DNA from: Candidatus Rubrimentiphilum sp.
GTDB lineage: Bacteria; Vulcanimicrobiota; Vulcanimicrobiia; Vulcanimicrobiales; Vulcanimicrobiaceae
Direction of reading: 5' to 3'
DNA: 64,000 nt
NCBI GenBank assembly: GCA_035710515.1
Contig: DASTDE010000004.1
Location: forward strand, 467,434-531,433
The position numbers were made by a program, and so were the translations under genes. Below the pieces are notes generated by a model, which was not told the DNA's origin, searched no databases, and saw only the letters and a list, made by a program, of their open reading frames with translations. This document shows, one piece after another, positions 49,531 through 61,275 of this stretch. How positions within the stretch are numbered: the first letter of the stretch is position 1; each line of letters starts with the position of its first letter.

Positions 49531-50262
49531 GTGCAAGAAACGATAGGCGAACACAGTACGTGGACGTGGCCGGTATTCGGCTCGGTTCACGCCGACACGA
49601 TCATGACGACGTGGCTCGTCATGGCGATCGCTTTGCTGTTCTTCGCATGGGTGGGCGCCAGCTACCGTTCGGCTCGCGTTACGCGCCGTCAAGCGGTGCT
49701 CGAAGGCGTCATCAACTACTTCGCCGATCTCACGACGAGCGTTCTCGGCCAGCAGGGCGAGCCGTTTGTGCCGTTTTTCATCGCGCTGTTTCTGTTCATC
49801 TTTTTGCTGAATCAATTCGGCGTGTTTCCGTTCAAGGTGCTCGGTTTGCCGTTCGGCGGATCGCCGACGGCGGACCTGAACACCACCGCGGCCTACGCTC
49901 TGATGATCTTCGCAATCATTCAGGTCGTCGCGGTCCGCAAGCAAGGTCCGGGATATTTCGTGCACATCTTCAAGCCGTTCTGGTGGCTGGCTCCGATCAA
50001 TTTGATCGAGGAAGTCGCGCGTCCCGCGACGTTGGCCGCGCGGCTGTTCTTCAATATCTTCGTCGGAGAGCTGCTCTTCATCATCATCGCGTCGATCATC
50101 ACCGCCAAGGTGATGATCGGGCCGGTCAACCTCTCGCTCGCGGTGACCGTCCTGCCGTTTTTTATTCAGTTCTTTAATTTCTTCGTCGGCACCATCCAGG
50201 CGTTTCTCTTTACGCTGCTCGGCATCGTCTATCTGTCTCTCGCCGTTGGCGAACAACACTAA
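49531..50262 (+). CDS. atpB: ATP synthase F0 subunit a
   Basis: A 243-residue membrane protein that forms the ion half-channels next to the c-ring. The essential arginine lies near residue 171 in AARLFFNIFVGELLFI, matching E. coli aR210. PFFIALFLFIFLLNQFG and PFFIQFFNFFVGTIQAFLF are conserved family segments. The GTG start (CAAGAAACG) lies 3 bases after atpI. The N-terminus (EHSTWTWPVFGSVHADTI) is typical. Confidence 0.95.
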   Translation: MQETIGEHSTWTWPVFGSVHADTIMTTWLVMAIALLFFAWVGASYRSARVTRRQAVLEGVINYFADLTTSVLGQQGEPFVPFFIALFLFIFLLNQFGVFPFKVLGLPFGGSPTADLNTTAAYALMIFAIIQVVAVRKQGPGYFVHIFKPFWWLAPINLIEEVARPATLAARLFFNIFVGELLFIIIASIITAKVMIGPVNLSLAVTVLPFFIQFFNFFVGTIQAFLFTLLGIVYLSLAVGEQH

Positions 50263-50279
50263 GTTAGGAAAGGCAAGTT

Positions 50280-50555
50280 GTGACTTCTCAAGCACTGATT
50301 ATCGCGTCCACCCTGATTGCGTTCGGCATCATCATTTCAGGCGTGGCGTTCGGCTCGGCCGTCGGTGACGGCATCGTGGCCAGCAAGGCCGTCGAGTCGA
50401 TCTCGCGGCAACCCGAAGCGCGGCCGAACATTTTTCTGTTCATGTTCTTGGGCGTCGGAGTCTTGGAAGCGTTTCCGATTATCGCGCTCGGATTGGCGTT
50501 CTACATCCTGCTGGTCGTCGTCAACGTCCCCGGCCTTCTGAAGGCAATCCACTAG
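50280..50555 (+). CDS. atpE: ATP synthase F0 subunit c
   Basis: A 91-residue, two-helix proteolipid. The ion-binding carboxylate is Glu63 in GVGVLEAFPII, with Ala64 rather than Ser/Thr after it, so a proton-coupled enzyme is likely. The polar loop RQPEARP (43-49) is conserved. Helix 1 has Asp30 in AVGDG; mycobacterial c subunits also carry an Asp at this position. The GTG start has AGGAAAGG nine bases upstream. Eighteen bases separate it from atpB. Confidence 0.95.
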   Translation: MTSQALIIASTLIAFGIIISGVAFGSAVGDGIVASKAVESISRQPEARPNIFLFMFLGVGVLEAFPIIALGLAFYILLVVVNVPGLLKAIH

Positions 50556-50558
50556 GCA

Positions 50559-50990
50559 ATGTTTCTCAGCCTCGACGGTACGTTTTTCATCCAACTGCTC
50601 AACTTCGCGATCTTTTTCGCGATCTTGAACCTGGTGTTCATGCGCCCCGTCGCGCGCGCGATTACCAAGCGTCGCGAGTACATCAACAGCGTTACGAGCG
50701 ACTACGATCGCTACCAGGCGGAAGGCAACGCGTTGCGGGCTCAGGCTGAATCCATTCGAGCGGCAGCGCGGCGCGAGGCCGAGCAGCTGGCGGCCAAAGT
50801 GCGCGCCGAGACTTCGAACGAAAGCGCAGACGTCTCGGCCAAATTCGCACAGCAGGCCTCGGAAGCCATACAGCATGCCGAACGCACGGTCGAAGCGGAG
50901 CTGGCGGCCGCGCGTTCGCACGACAAACGCACCATCGACGAGCTGGCGGACGAGATCTTCGCGCGCGCCGTGCCCGAGATCGCGCGATGA
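50559..50990 (+). CDS. ATP synthase F0 subunit b' (first of two b-type subunits)
   Basis: A 143-residue peripheral-stalk subunit with one N-terminal membrane helix (FIQLLNFAIFFAILNLVF) and a long polar helix in the C-terminal 100 residues. It starts 3 bases after atpE. A second b-type gene follows with a 4-base overlap, so the stalk is probably a b/b' heterodimer like that of cyanobacteria, alpha-proteobacteria and some Terrabacteria. Confidence 0.88.
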   Translation: MFLSLDGTFFIQLLNFAIFFAILNLVFMRPVARAITKRREYINSVTSDYDRYQAEGNALRAQAESIRAAARREAEQLAAKVRAETSNESADVSAKFAQQASEAIQHAERTVEAELAAARSHDKRTIDELADEIFARAVPEIAR

Positions 50991-51475
50991 ACTATCAGAC
51001 GATCGCGCAGTGGAGTCAGATCGCGTCGTCGGTTTTGTTTCTCGGCGTGCTGGTTTGGCTATGGATACGATACATTCAACCCGCCGTGCTGGCCGCGCAA
51101 GCCGCGCAGAACGCGCGCATTGCCGAAGCCGAGCGTCATCGCGATGAGGCCAAGGCGGCACTGGACGGCTTACAGCATGAGATTGAAGCGGCCCAGGGCG
51201 ATGCTGTCGCCATCAAAGAACGCGTTTCGGCGATGATGTCGAGCGAACGCGAGGCTTTATTGCGCGAAGCGCGCGAGGCCGGAGAACGGGCATTGCGCGA
51301 CGCGCAAGGCGAGCTTTCGCGCGCGCGAGTCGCGGCGAGCGAGAAGTTGCGCGACGATCTGATCGAGAAAGCGCTGGCGGCCGCGCGCGGAATTGCGTCG
51401 CGGCGCATGGACGCGGGCGCCGATAAGAAGCTGGTCAACTCGTTCGTCGGGTCGCTCGAACGGAAGAGTACTTGA
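50987..51475 (+). CDS. atpF: ATP synthase F0 subunit b
   Basis: A 162-residue peripheral-stalk subunit. It has one membrane helix (VLFLGVLVWLWIRY, about 17-30) followed by a charged coiled coil (QNARIAEAERHRDEAKAA; SEREALLREAREAGERAL). The start at 50987 overlaps the b' gene by 4 bases and its TGA overlaps the atpH ATG at 51475. Confidence 0.9.
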   Translation: MNYQTIAQWSQIASSVLFLGVLVWLWIRYIQPAVLAAQAAQNARIAEAERHRDEAKAALDGLQHEIEAAQGDAVAIKERVSAMMSSEREALLREAREAGERALRDAQGELSRARVAASEKLRDDLIEKALAAARGIASRRMDAGADKKLVNSFVGSLERKST

Positions 51476-52017
51476 TGGTGAATCAAACGCTGGCGCGCCG
51501 CTACGCCACGGCGATCTTCCAATTGGCTTCCGAACAGAAGGCCGTCGAGCAAGTCGGCGGCGAGCTGCGCATCTTGAGCGATGCGATCGAAGACAACGAG
51601 AGCGCCTTGAACTTTTTTCTCTCGCCGGTCGTGGAGCGCAGCGAGAAAGAGCAGACGCTGACCGCCGCGTTCGAAGGCAAGGCGCATCCGATCGCGCTGC
51701 ACGCGATGCTGCTGCTCGTGCGCAAGCGGCGCGAGGGCCTGTTGCGCCAGATCGTGCGCGAGTACGGCGCATTGGAGCTGGCCGCGCGCGGGCTGGAGCC
51801 GCTGACGATTACAACCGCGAAACCGCTTGAAGCCGGCGAACTGCGGCAGCTCGTTTCGCAGTTGGAAAAAACGTACGACCGGAAATTCGAGGTAACCCAG
51901 CGCGTGCAGCCCGATCTGATCGGCGGCGTGCGCATTTTGATGGGGGACCGGCGGATAGACGGATCGATCGAAGGGCGCTTTGCCGAATTAGCACGCACAC
52001 TCATGGCTAGGAATTAG
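51475..52017 (+). CDS. atpH: ATP synthase F1 subunit delta
   Basis: A 180-residue F1 subunit (bacterial delta, OSCP homologue) that joins the stalk to the alpha subunits. It begins [18 protein letters not shown] (the conserved ARRYAxALF start) and ends in the [23 protein letters not shown] family motif. The ATG at 51475 overlaps the b-subunit stop; a TTG one codon upstream is also possible. Confidence 0.93.
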   Translation: MVNQTLARRYATAIFQLASEQKAVEQVGGELRILSDAIEDNESALNFFLSPVVERSEKEQTLTAAFEGKAHPIALHAMLLLVRKRREGLLRQIVREYGALELAARGLEPLTITTAKPLEAGELRQLVSQLEKTYDRKFEVTQRVQPDLIGGVRILMGDRRIDGSIEGRFAELARTLMARN

Positions 52018-52019
52018 GA

Positions 52020-53519
<1,500 letters not shown>

Positions 53520-53525
53520 TGAAAA

Positions 53526-53594
53526 GGCGTATCCGCGCTGCGCGCTCCACGCCCCCCGCCGGCAAAGCCGTCGGGGCCCCCGGCCTTCGGCCCC
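53526..53594. repeat. GC-rich palindromic element between atpA and atpG
   Basis: The 103-base gap holds nested inverted repeats: GGCGT (53526-53530) with ACGCC (53549-53553) around CGCG-CTG-CGCG; CGGC-AAA-GCCG near 53560-53570; and GGGGCC (53573-53578) with GGCCCC (53589-53594), whose inner part also folds as GGCC-TTC-GGCC. The rest of the atp operon is nearly gapless. It may be a REP-like repeat or an mRNA hairpin that limits readthrough or protects the message. Confidence 0.55.
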
Positions 53595-53622
53595 TTTGCA
53601 TCGCAATAGGGAAGGCCCGGTA

Positions 53623-54486
53623 ATGGCAACCGTAAAGGATCTTCGCGAGCGGATACGCTCGCTGAAGAACACGCAGCAGATCACCAAGGCGATGAAGCAA
53701 GTTGCGGCCGCCAAAATCCGGCGTGCCGAAGCGGCGCAAAAACAGGCGCGCCCGTACGCGGATGCGCTCGGCGAGATGCTGCAAGATCTTCTGACGACGG
53801 CGTCGCGGATCGATCACCCATTCATGAATCCGGGGCGCGCGGGCGCGCCCTCGGGCATTCTGCTGATGACCGCGGACAAAGGCTTGGCCGGAGCGTTCAA
53901 TTCCAACGTGATCCGCGCCGCCGAACTCTACCGGCACGACCACGCGGACGCCGTGTTTTACAGCGTCGGCATCAAAGCGCGCAACGCCGTCCGCCGCTGG
54001 GGTCTAGGAGATCGTCCGGCGTGGCCGCTGAACGCGCCCTCGAAGTTGCAGACCGCGCGCGAAGTCTCGCAGCGCGTCACTGCGGACTTCGTTTCGGGCG
54101 CGATCGGCGACGTCACGCTGGTCTCTTCCAAACATATCTCGATGATGTCGCAGCGTCCCGAAGTGCGCCGCCTCGTTCCGATCGAGCGTGAAACGGCACA
54201 GGAGCAACCGAAGGGCCCGCGCGGTTCGGTTGAGATCCCGCCGTCGCCCGAATTCGTACTCTCGAAACTGCTCCCGAAGTATCTCGAGTTCACGATCTTT
54301 TCGGCAATGCTCGAGACGGACGCCGCATTTTACGCCGCGCAGTTGCTGGCGATGAACAACGCGACCGAAAACGCCGGCAAACTGATCGACGAACTCACGA
54401 TCGCTATGAACAACGCCCGCCAAGAGGCGATCACCAAGGAACTCCTCGAGATCGTCTCGGGCGCCGAGGCTTTAACAGGAACATGA
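53623..54486 (+). CDS. atpG: ATP synthase F1 subunit gamma
   Basis: A 287-residue rotor-shaft subunit. It begins MATVKDLRERIRSLKNTQQI (the conserved start, IRSVKNTQKIT-like) and ends in LTIAMNNARQEAITKELLEI (the conserved C-terminal helix). The ATG at 53623 has GGAAGG upstream. It is flanked on both sides by long GC-rich palindromic gaps, unlike the other genes of the operon. Confidence 0.95.
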   Translation: MATVKDLRERIRSLKNTQQITKAMKQVAAAKIRRAEAAQKQARPYADALGEMLQDLLTTASRIDHPFMNPGRAGAPSGILLMTADKGLAGAFNSNVIRAAELYRHDHADAVFYSVGIKARNAVRRWGLGDRPAWPLNAPSKLQTAREVSQRVTADFVSGAIGDVTLVSSKHISMMSQRPEVRRLVPIERETAQEQPKGPRGSVEIPPSPEFVLSKLLPKYLEFTIFSAMLETDAAFYAAQLLAMNNATENAGKLIDELTIAMNNARQEAITKELLEIVSGAEALTGT

Positions 54487-54546
54487 TTGTCCTTGTCTCT
54501 CCCTCAAGTTTTTCGAGGCTGGCGTCATCTTACGACGTTGGCTGCG

Positions 54547-54697
54547 GTGTGAGGCCGATGGGTCGTTTCGACCGGCGGTGTCGGCTTCGCCGCGAAGCCA
54601 TGGAGGGCGAGAGCGGGGTGAAGACGTCAAGGGAGCGCTCCGACAGGATGTCGGATCGCGACCGTCCGCCGGGCGGAATGACCCATCGGACTCACAC
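54547..54697. repeat. Inverted repeat with 32-bp arms between atpG and atpD
   Basis: The arm at 54547-54578 is repeated in reverse complement at 54666-54697. Of 32 positions 28 match; two of the four mismatches (positions 19 and 22) would be G-U pairs in RNA. The 87-base interior has more palindromes: GGCTTC-GCCGC-GAAGCC (54583-54599), GGAGCGCTCC (54632-54641) and CGACA-GGA-TGTCG (54641-54653). No frame longer than a few codons fits. It could be a MITE-like insertion or an mRNA structure controlling atpG/atpD expression. Confidence 0.75.
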
Positions 54698-54728
54698 AGA
54701 TACCAAACCAAAGCAAGGAAACATATAA

Positions 54729-56198
<1,470 letters not shown>

Positions 56199-56200
56199 CG

Positions 56201-56569
56201 ATGACGGTTCCTTTCAAGCTGGTCACGCCCGCGAAGTTGATCTTCGAAGGCGACGCCGAGCTCGTGATCGCCGTGACGACCGAGGGCGAGGAAGGCATCC
56301 TGCCCCGTCACGCCCCGTTCTTGGCAGCGCTCAAACCTGGCGTGTTGCGCGCTAACATCGTGCAAGACGGCGCATCGCGGCGTCTCGAACTCGCCACCGG
56401 CGAAGGTTTCATGCAAGCGCTGCCCGATCGCGTGACCGTTTTGACCGATGAAGCCGTCACGTTCGAAGAGGTTGACGTCGCGCAAACCCGCGCGGAGCTT
56501 GAGCAAGCGACGGATCCGTCCGCCACTGACTTTGCACGCGCCAAACTGCGCCTGACCGGACACTCCTAG
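56201..56569 (+). CDS. atpC: ATP synthase F1 subunit epsilon
   Basis: A 122-residue regulatory subunit. The N-terminal beta-sandwich includes VTPAKLIFEGDAELVIAVTT and GILPRHAPFLAALKPGVLRA (the family's GxLPxHAPxxxxL), with a short helical C-terminus (about 85-122). Shorter than the 130-140 of many species, so the inhibitory C-terminal helices are reduced. Starts 2 bases after atpD. Confidence 0.94.
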   Translation: MTVPFKLVTPAKLIFEGDAELVIAVTTEGEEGILPRHAPFLAALKPGVLRANIVQDGASRRLELATGEGFMQALPDRVTVLTDEAVTFEEVDVAQTRAELEQATDPSATDFARAKLRLTGHS

Positions 56570-56591
56570 GCCCCCGGCGAAAACGTCATCG

Positions 56592-57116
56592 GTGGCGCAA
56601 ACACCGGGTTGGACGAAATTGGCCGCACCTGCGCTGGAGATCGCAGCTCTGGCGTTAGGCTCATTTGCTATGGAACTCGCGAGCTCGGCCAAACCCGCGC
56701 CCGAGCCAAAGGCTCCGGAGCCGAAGCCCGCGCCTGAACCGGCGCCCGTGCCTCAACCGGTGCCCTCAGCACCGCGCGTTGCGGCGCCGATACTATCGAA
56801 GGACCCGTGGGAATTGCGGCCGCGCGAGTTTCTTATGGAGATTGCAGACGAAGGAGCAAACTATTACCGCGCAAGCGATGCGACCTCGGAACTCGTTGCA
56901 GGGCTGTACTCGGACGGCAGAATTCGTTTGGCGGACGGCGACGGACGCCGCTTTGCGGGTGCGTTGATCGGCGGTCACGCGGACGTGCTCGAGCTGCGGC
57001 ACAATGAATGGAGTGAGGTTTTTCTGCGCGTGACGCCGACCGGACGCATGCAACTCGAACTGCGCGGTGGACCGTACGACGCACACGTCTTGACGTGCGA
57101 GGCGCTGAGCGCATGA
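56592..57116 (+). CDS. Hypothetical protein with Pro-rich linker
   Basis: A 174-residue protein (GTG start at 56592) lying between atpC and murA. It has an N-terminal segment (residues 1-35) with a weak helix, a Pro/Ala/Glu-rich linker (about 34-65, repeated PEPKAPEPKPAPEPA pattern) and a soluble C-terminal part rich in strands (DGRIRLADGDGRRFAGALIG). No family is recognised. In Firmicutes ywmB and related small genes occupy this slot; I see no resemblance. The stop overlaps the murA start. Confidence 0.6.
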   Translation: MAQTPGWTKLAAPALEIAALALGSFAMELASSAKPAPEPKAPEPKPAPEPAPVPQPVPSAPRVAAPILSKDPWELRPREFLMEIADEGANYYRASDATSELVAGLYSDGRIRLADGDGRRFAGALIGGHADVLELRHNEWSEVFLRVTPTGRMQLELRGGPYDAHVLTCEALSA

Positions 57117-58474
57117 ACACGTTGGATCGGCTGGAAACAACGCTGCGTGTTCGCGGCGGGTTACGGCTCGAAGGTTCGATACGAACGCACGGCGCGAAGA
57201 ATGCCGCGCTGCCGATCATGGCGGCGGCGTTACTTGCCAAAGGCAAAGTCACACTGCATCGCGTTCCGCGCATTACCGACGTTTCCGTCATGTGGTCGCT
57301 GCTGGAAGCGCTGGGCGCGCGGCTTCGGTACGAGGGCGAAGGCAGCCTGACGATCGATGCGGCCAATGTCGCTTCCCATATCGCGCCGTATACGCTGGTG
57401 CGCAAGCTGGCGGCGTCGTTCGATCTCGTCGGACCGCTGCTCGGCCGCTTTGGACGCGCTGAAGTGCCGCTGCCGGGCGGATGCGTGCTCGGCACGCGCG
57501 CGACCGACATGCACGAACAAGCGTTTCTCGCGCTCGGATGCGACGTCAAGAACCAGCGCGGCTATTTCATCGCTACCGCCAAGAAACGCCGGCTACAAGG
57601 CGCTGAAATCGAATTCCGTACTCCCAGCGTCGGCGCCACCAAGAATGCCATGCTGGCGGCGGTTGTCGCCGAGGGTACGACGACGGTGCGCAACGCGGCG
57701 ATGGAACCGGAAGTCGTCGACCTGACGAACTTTTTGATCGCGATGGGCGCGAAGATCCGCGGCGCCGGTTCGGACACGCTCGTTATCGACGGCGTCAACG
57801 AACTGCACGGCGTCGAGTACGAGATCATTCCCGATCGCATCGTGGCGGGAACGTTGCTGCTCAGCGGCGCGGCCACGCGCGGTGACGTCACCGTGACCCA
57901 GTGCCAGCCCGATCATCTGCTTGCGTTGAGTTTGAAACTGCAAGAGTGCGGTGCGAGCGTGACCAACGGCGACGACTGGCTGCGCGTGGACGCGAGCCGC
58001 GTCACCGGCGGCACGGACATCTTGACCGCCCCATTTCCGGGCTTCCCCACCGATTTGCAGCCGCAAATGGTCTCGTTCTTGTGCACGGCGCCGGGAAACA
58101 GCATCGTGGAAGAGTCGATCTTCAACGCCCGCTTCTCATACGTCAACGAACTTGCGCGTATGGGCGCCGAGGTGCGGGTTTCGATGGAAAGCAACACGGC
58201 CGTGGTCAAAGGCGGCGCGCCGATGTCGGGCGCCCCGGTCGAGGCTCCGGATATTCGAGCCGGCGCCGCCCTGGTGGTCGCGGGCTTGGCCGCGCAGGGC
58301 GAAACCGAGATCATCGGCTTAGAATACATCGACCGCGGTTACGAGCGGCTGGAAGAGATGCTGTCGGGATTGGGTGGGCAAGTTCAGCGATCGAGCGGTA
58401 TCACGCCGCTCGTCGAGCCGACCGGACTTTTCGAAACAAGCGCGTATCCTAAGACCCGGGCTCGCGCTCAATAA
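57113..58474 (+). CDS. murA: UDP-N-acetylglucosamine 1-carboxyvinyltransferase
   Basis: A 453-residue enolpyruvyl transferase for the first committed step of peptidoglycan synthesis. Lys29 (HGAKNAALPIMAA) binds the substrate, the catalytic Cys124 is in LPGGCVLGTRATDMHEQAF and the closing loop continues. Presence of Cys rather than Asp at this position predicts sensitivity to fosfomycin. Somewhat longer than the usual 417-420. ATG at 57113 overlaps the previous gene by 4 bases. It is followed by mreB. Confidence 0.95.
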   Translation: MNTLDRLETTLRVRGGLRLEGSIRTHGAKNAALPIMAAALLAKGKVTLHRVPRITDVSVMWSLLEALGARLRYEGEGSLTIDAANVASHIAPYTLVRKLAASFDLVGPLLGRFGRAEVPLPGGCVLGTRATDMHEQAFLALGCDVKNQRGYFIATAKKRRLQGAEIEFRTPSVGATKNAMLAAVVAEGTTTVRNAAMEPEVVDLTNFLIAMGAKIRGAGSDTLVIDGVNELHGVEYEIIPDRIVAGTLLLSGAATRGDVTVTQCQPDHLLALSLKLQECGASVTNGDDWLRVDASRVTGGTDILTAPFPGFPTDLQPQMVSFLCTAPGNSIVEESIFNARFSYVNELARMGAEVRVSMESNTAVVKGGAPMSGAPVEAPDIRAGAALVVAGLAAQGETEIIGLEYIDRGYERLEEMLSGLGGQVQRSSGITPLVEPTGLFETSAYPKTRARAQ

Positions 58475-58484
58475 CATTTTCTAG

Positions 58485-59480
<996 letters not shown>

Positions 59481-59490
59481 GGAGGATCCC

Positions 59491-60135
59491 ACGCCGGAAA
59501 CAATCGACGCGCGAACGGAGCCGCTCGAGCAGGTTGTGGAAGCGGCCGCGCGCGTGGTGTTGCGCGGCGGGACCGTTATATTTCCCACGGACACGGCCTA
59601 CGGAATCGGCTGCGATCCGTTCGACCTGGACGCGATCGCGCGGATTTACGGCGCGAAAAAACGTCCCGCCAACAAACCGCTGTCGCTGCATCTGGCGACC
59701 GTCGCGGAGTTTTTGGAGTACGCACGCGACCAGCGCGAAGTGGCGGCGGCGGTCCGGCGGCTCTTCCCCGGACCGGTGACGATCATTCTGCGGCGTCCGG
59801 CATTCGTCGAGCGCGAGGTGAGCGCGGGCTTGCCGACCATCGGTTATCGCGTTCCCGACGACGCGCTGTGCAGTGCGATTTTGGACCGCTGCGGACCGCT
59901 GGCAGCGACTAGCGCGAACAGGAGCGGCGAGCGCCCCTACTTCGGAGGTGGAGACTTGAGCGCATTGCCGCCCGCGGACCTCGTGATTGAGAACGGCCCC
60001 ACCAAATACGGTCAGGAGTCGAGCGTCATCGACTTTACCGGCCCGCAGCCGGTTCTGCTGCGCGAGGGGGTTGTTTCGTACGAGCGCCTAAGCGAGCTCG
60101 CCGGGCCTATCGTACGTTATCGGGTAGCGACATGA
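59491..60135 (+). CDS. tsaC: L-threonylcarbamoyladenylate synthase (TsaC/Sua5), possible ACG start
   Basis: A 214-residue YrdC/Sua5-domain protein making the intermediate for the t6A tRNA modification. Motifs: VIFPTDTAYGIG near 30, the KKRPANKPLSLHL basic loop and SANRSGE near the C-terminus. A GTG at 59536 (199 residues) has only a weak site. The frame extends upstream to an ACG at 59491 that sits five bases after GGAGG (59481-59485), directly behind the mreB stop; the added residues (ETIDARTEPLEQVVEAA) fit a typical Sua5 N-terminus. The choice between ACG and GTG is open. Confidence 0.85.
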   Translation, partial: TPETIDARTEPLEQVVEAAARVVLRGGTVIFPTDTAYGIGCDPFDLDAIARIYGAKKRPANKPLSLHLATVAEFLEYARDQREVAAAVRRLFPGPVTIILRRPAFVEREVSAGLPTIGYRVPDDALCSAILDRCGPLAATSANRSGERPYFGGGDLSALPPADLVIENGPTKYGQESSVIDFTGPQPVLLREGVVSYERLSELAGPIVRYRVAT

Positions 60136-60623
60136 AGACGACAAGAAACGTGCTCTTAGCGATCTGCGCCGCGCTGTGTGCGCTGGCGGCGGCGCCGCGC
60201 ACTACCACGACGGGCTTCAATTTCAGCGATTGGAACGTGCAGACCGGAGAGTTTACTTACAACTATCAGTCCGGCGCATTCTCGACGCCCACCCACATCA
60301 CGCTGACGCGGCCGGGCAGCGAGATCCGCGCCGATCGCGCCAACGGAAACACCAAGTCGAAGCAGGCGCTGCTCTCCGGCAACGTCTGGCTGCGCGATCA
60401 GAACGGCGTATTGACGAACTTCTCCAGCGGAACGATGTCGGGTCATCAGCCGGCGATCCTGACGTGCGACTCGCTGCAGATCGACGGCACCGGAAAAATC
60501 TACACCGCCGTTGGCCACGTGCATTTCGTGCAAGGCGCGAGTTCGGTTACCGCGGATCGCGCGGTGATGAACGGCTTGACGCACGACTTGCATCTCTTCG
60601 GCAACGTGACGATGCACACATGA
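60132..60623 (+). CDS. LptA/OstA-like periplasmic protein
   Basis: A 163-residue protein with signal peptide (MKTTRNVLLAICAALCALAA, cleavage near AAP) and an OstA/LptA beta-jellyroll domain: FTYNYQSGAFSTPTHITLTR, LSGNVWLRDQNG and GHVHFVQGASSVTADRAVMN. LptA bridges the periplasm carrying LPS from the inner to the outer membrane. It overlaps tsaC by 4 bases and a paralogue follows with a 4-base overlap. Confidence 0.8.
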   Translation: MKTTRNVLLAICAALCALAAAPRTTTTGFNFSDWNVQTGEFTYNYQSGAFSTPTHITLTRPGSEIRADRANGNTKSKQALLSGNVWLRDQNGVLTNFSSGTMSGHQPAILTCDSLQIDGTGKIYTAVGHVHFVQGASSVTADRAVMNGLTHDLHLFGNVTMHT

Positions 60624-61273
60624 ATGCCGCACGCATCGCGATCGCCGCGCTAACGCTGGCGGCTTTCGGCGGCTCGCTGGCCGGTGCTGCGCCGAAAAAA
60701 ACCGCAACGACGACGACGACGATTGGCGGATGGACGATCCAAACGACCGAGACCGACATGAACTTGAAGACCGGATCGTTTGCGGTGCCGCATCCGTTCA
60801 CGATGACGCGCGAAGACGGGTCCACGGTGAATGCGGATCGTGCGGTAGGAAACTATAAGAAGAAACAAGCCACCCTCTACGGGCACGTCAGCGTGCACGA
60901 TGCGAACGGGACGTTCGGATTGCACAGCGCGCAGCCGGCGCATCACGATCCGGCGACGCTGTCGGCGGACACGCTCAACATTGACGACGTCACGCATCTC
61001 TACGACGCGGACGGCAACGTGCATTACGTGCAGGGCCAAACGACGGCCGATGCGCAGACCGCGCATCTCAACGACGCCACCCACCGCCTCGATCTCTCCG
61101 GTAAAGTGCACGTCGTGCAAGGAGAGCGCACGCTGGACGCGGACAGCGCGACGTACAACACCGTGACCGGGGACGGCGAGGCTGACGGGCACGCAATGCT
61201 GACGTTCCCCGGAGGCAGTCCGTCGATCGCGACGCCGAAACCGATCATAATTCGCGGCCCGAAGATCCCGTAG
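60620..61273 (+). CDS. LptA/OstA-like periplasmic protein (second copy)
   Basis: A 217-residue paralogue with signal peptide (about 1-23) and Thr-rich stretch after cleavage (TATTTTTIGG). The OstA-like repeats are TREDGSTVNADRAVGNYKKK, LYGHVSVHDANGTF, LSADTLNIDD and HYVQGQTTADAQTAHL. It may pair with the previous protein as consecutive LptA modules, as long bridges are formed by multimerised jellyrolls. The third essential LptC-like role might also be held by one of them. Confidence 0.78.
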   Translation: MNAARIAIAALTLAAFGGSLAGAAPKKTATTTTTIGGWTIQTTETDMNLKTGSFAVPHPFTMTREDGSTVNADRAVGNYKKKQATLYGHVSVHDANGTFGLHSAQPAHHDPATLSADTLNIDDVTHLYDADGNVHYVQGQTTADAQTAHLNDATHRLDLSGKVHVVQGERTLDADSATYNTVTGDGEADGHAMLTFPGGSPSIATPKPIIIRGPKIP

Positions 61274-61275
61274 CC

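Noticed and set aside
60132-60623. Calling the two OstA-like proteins lptA and lptC
   Set aside because: The jellyroll pattern is clear but sequence alone does not separate LptA from LptC roles, so no symbol was given.
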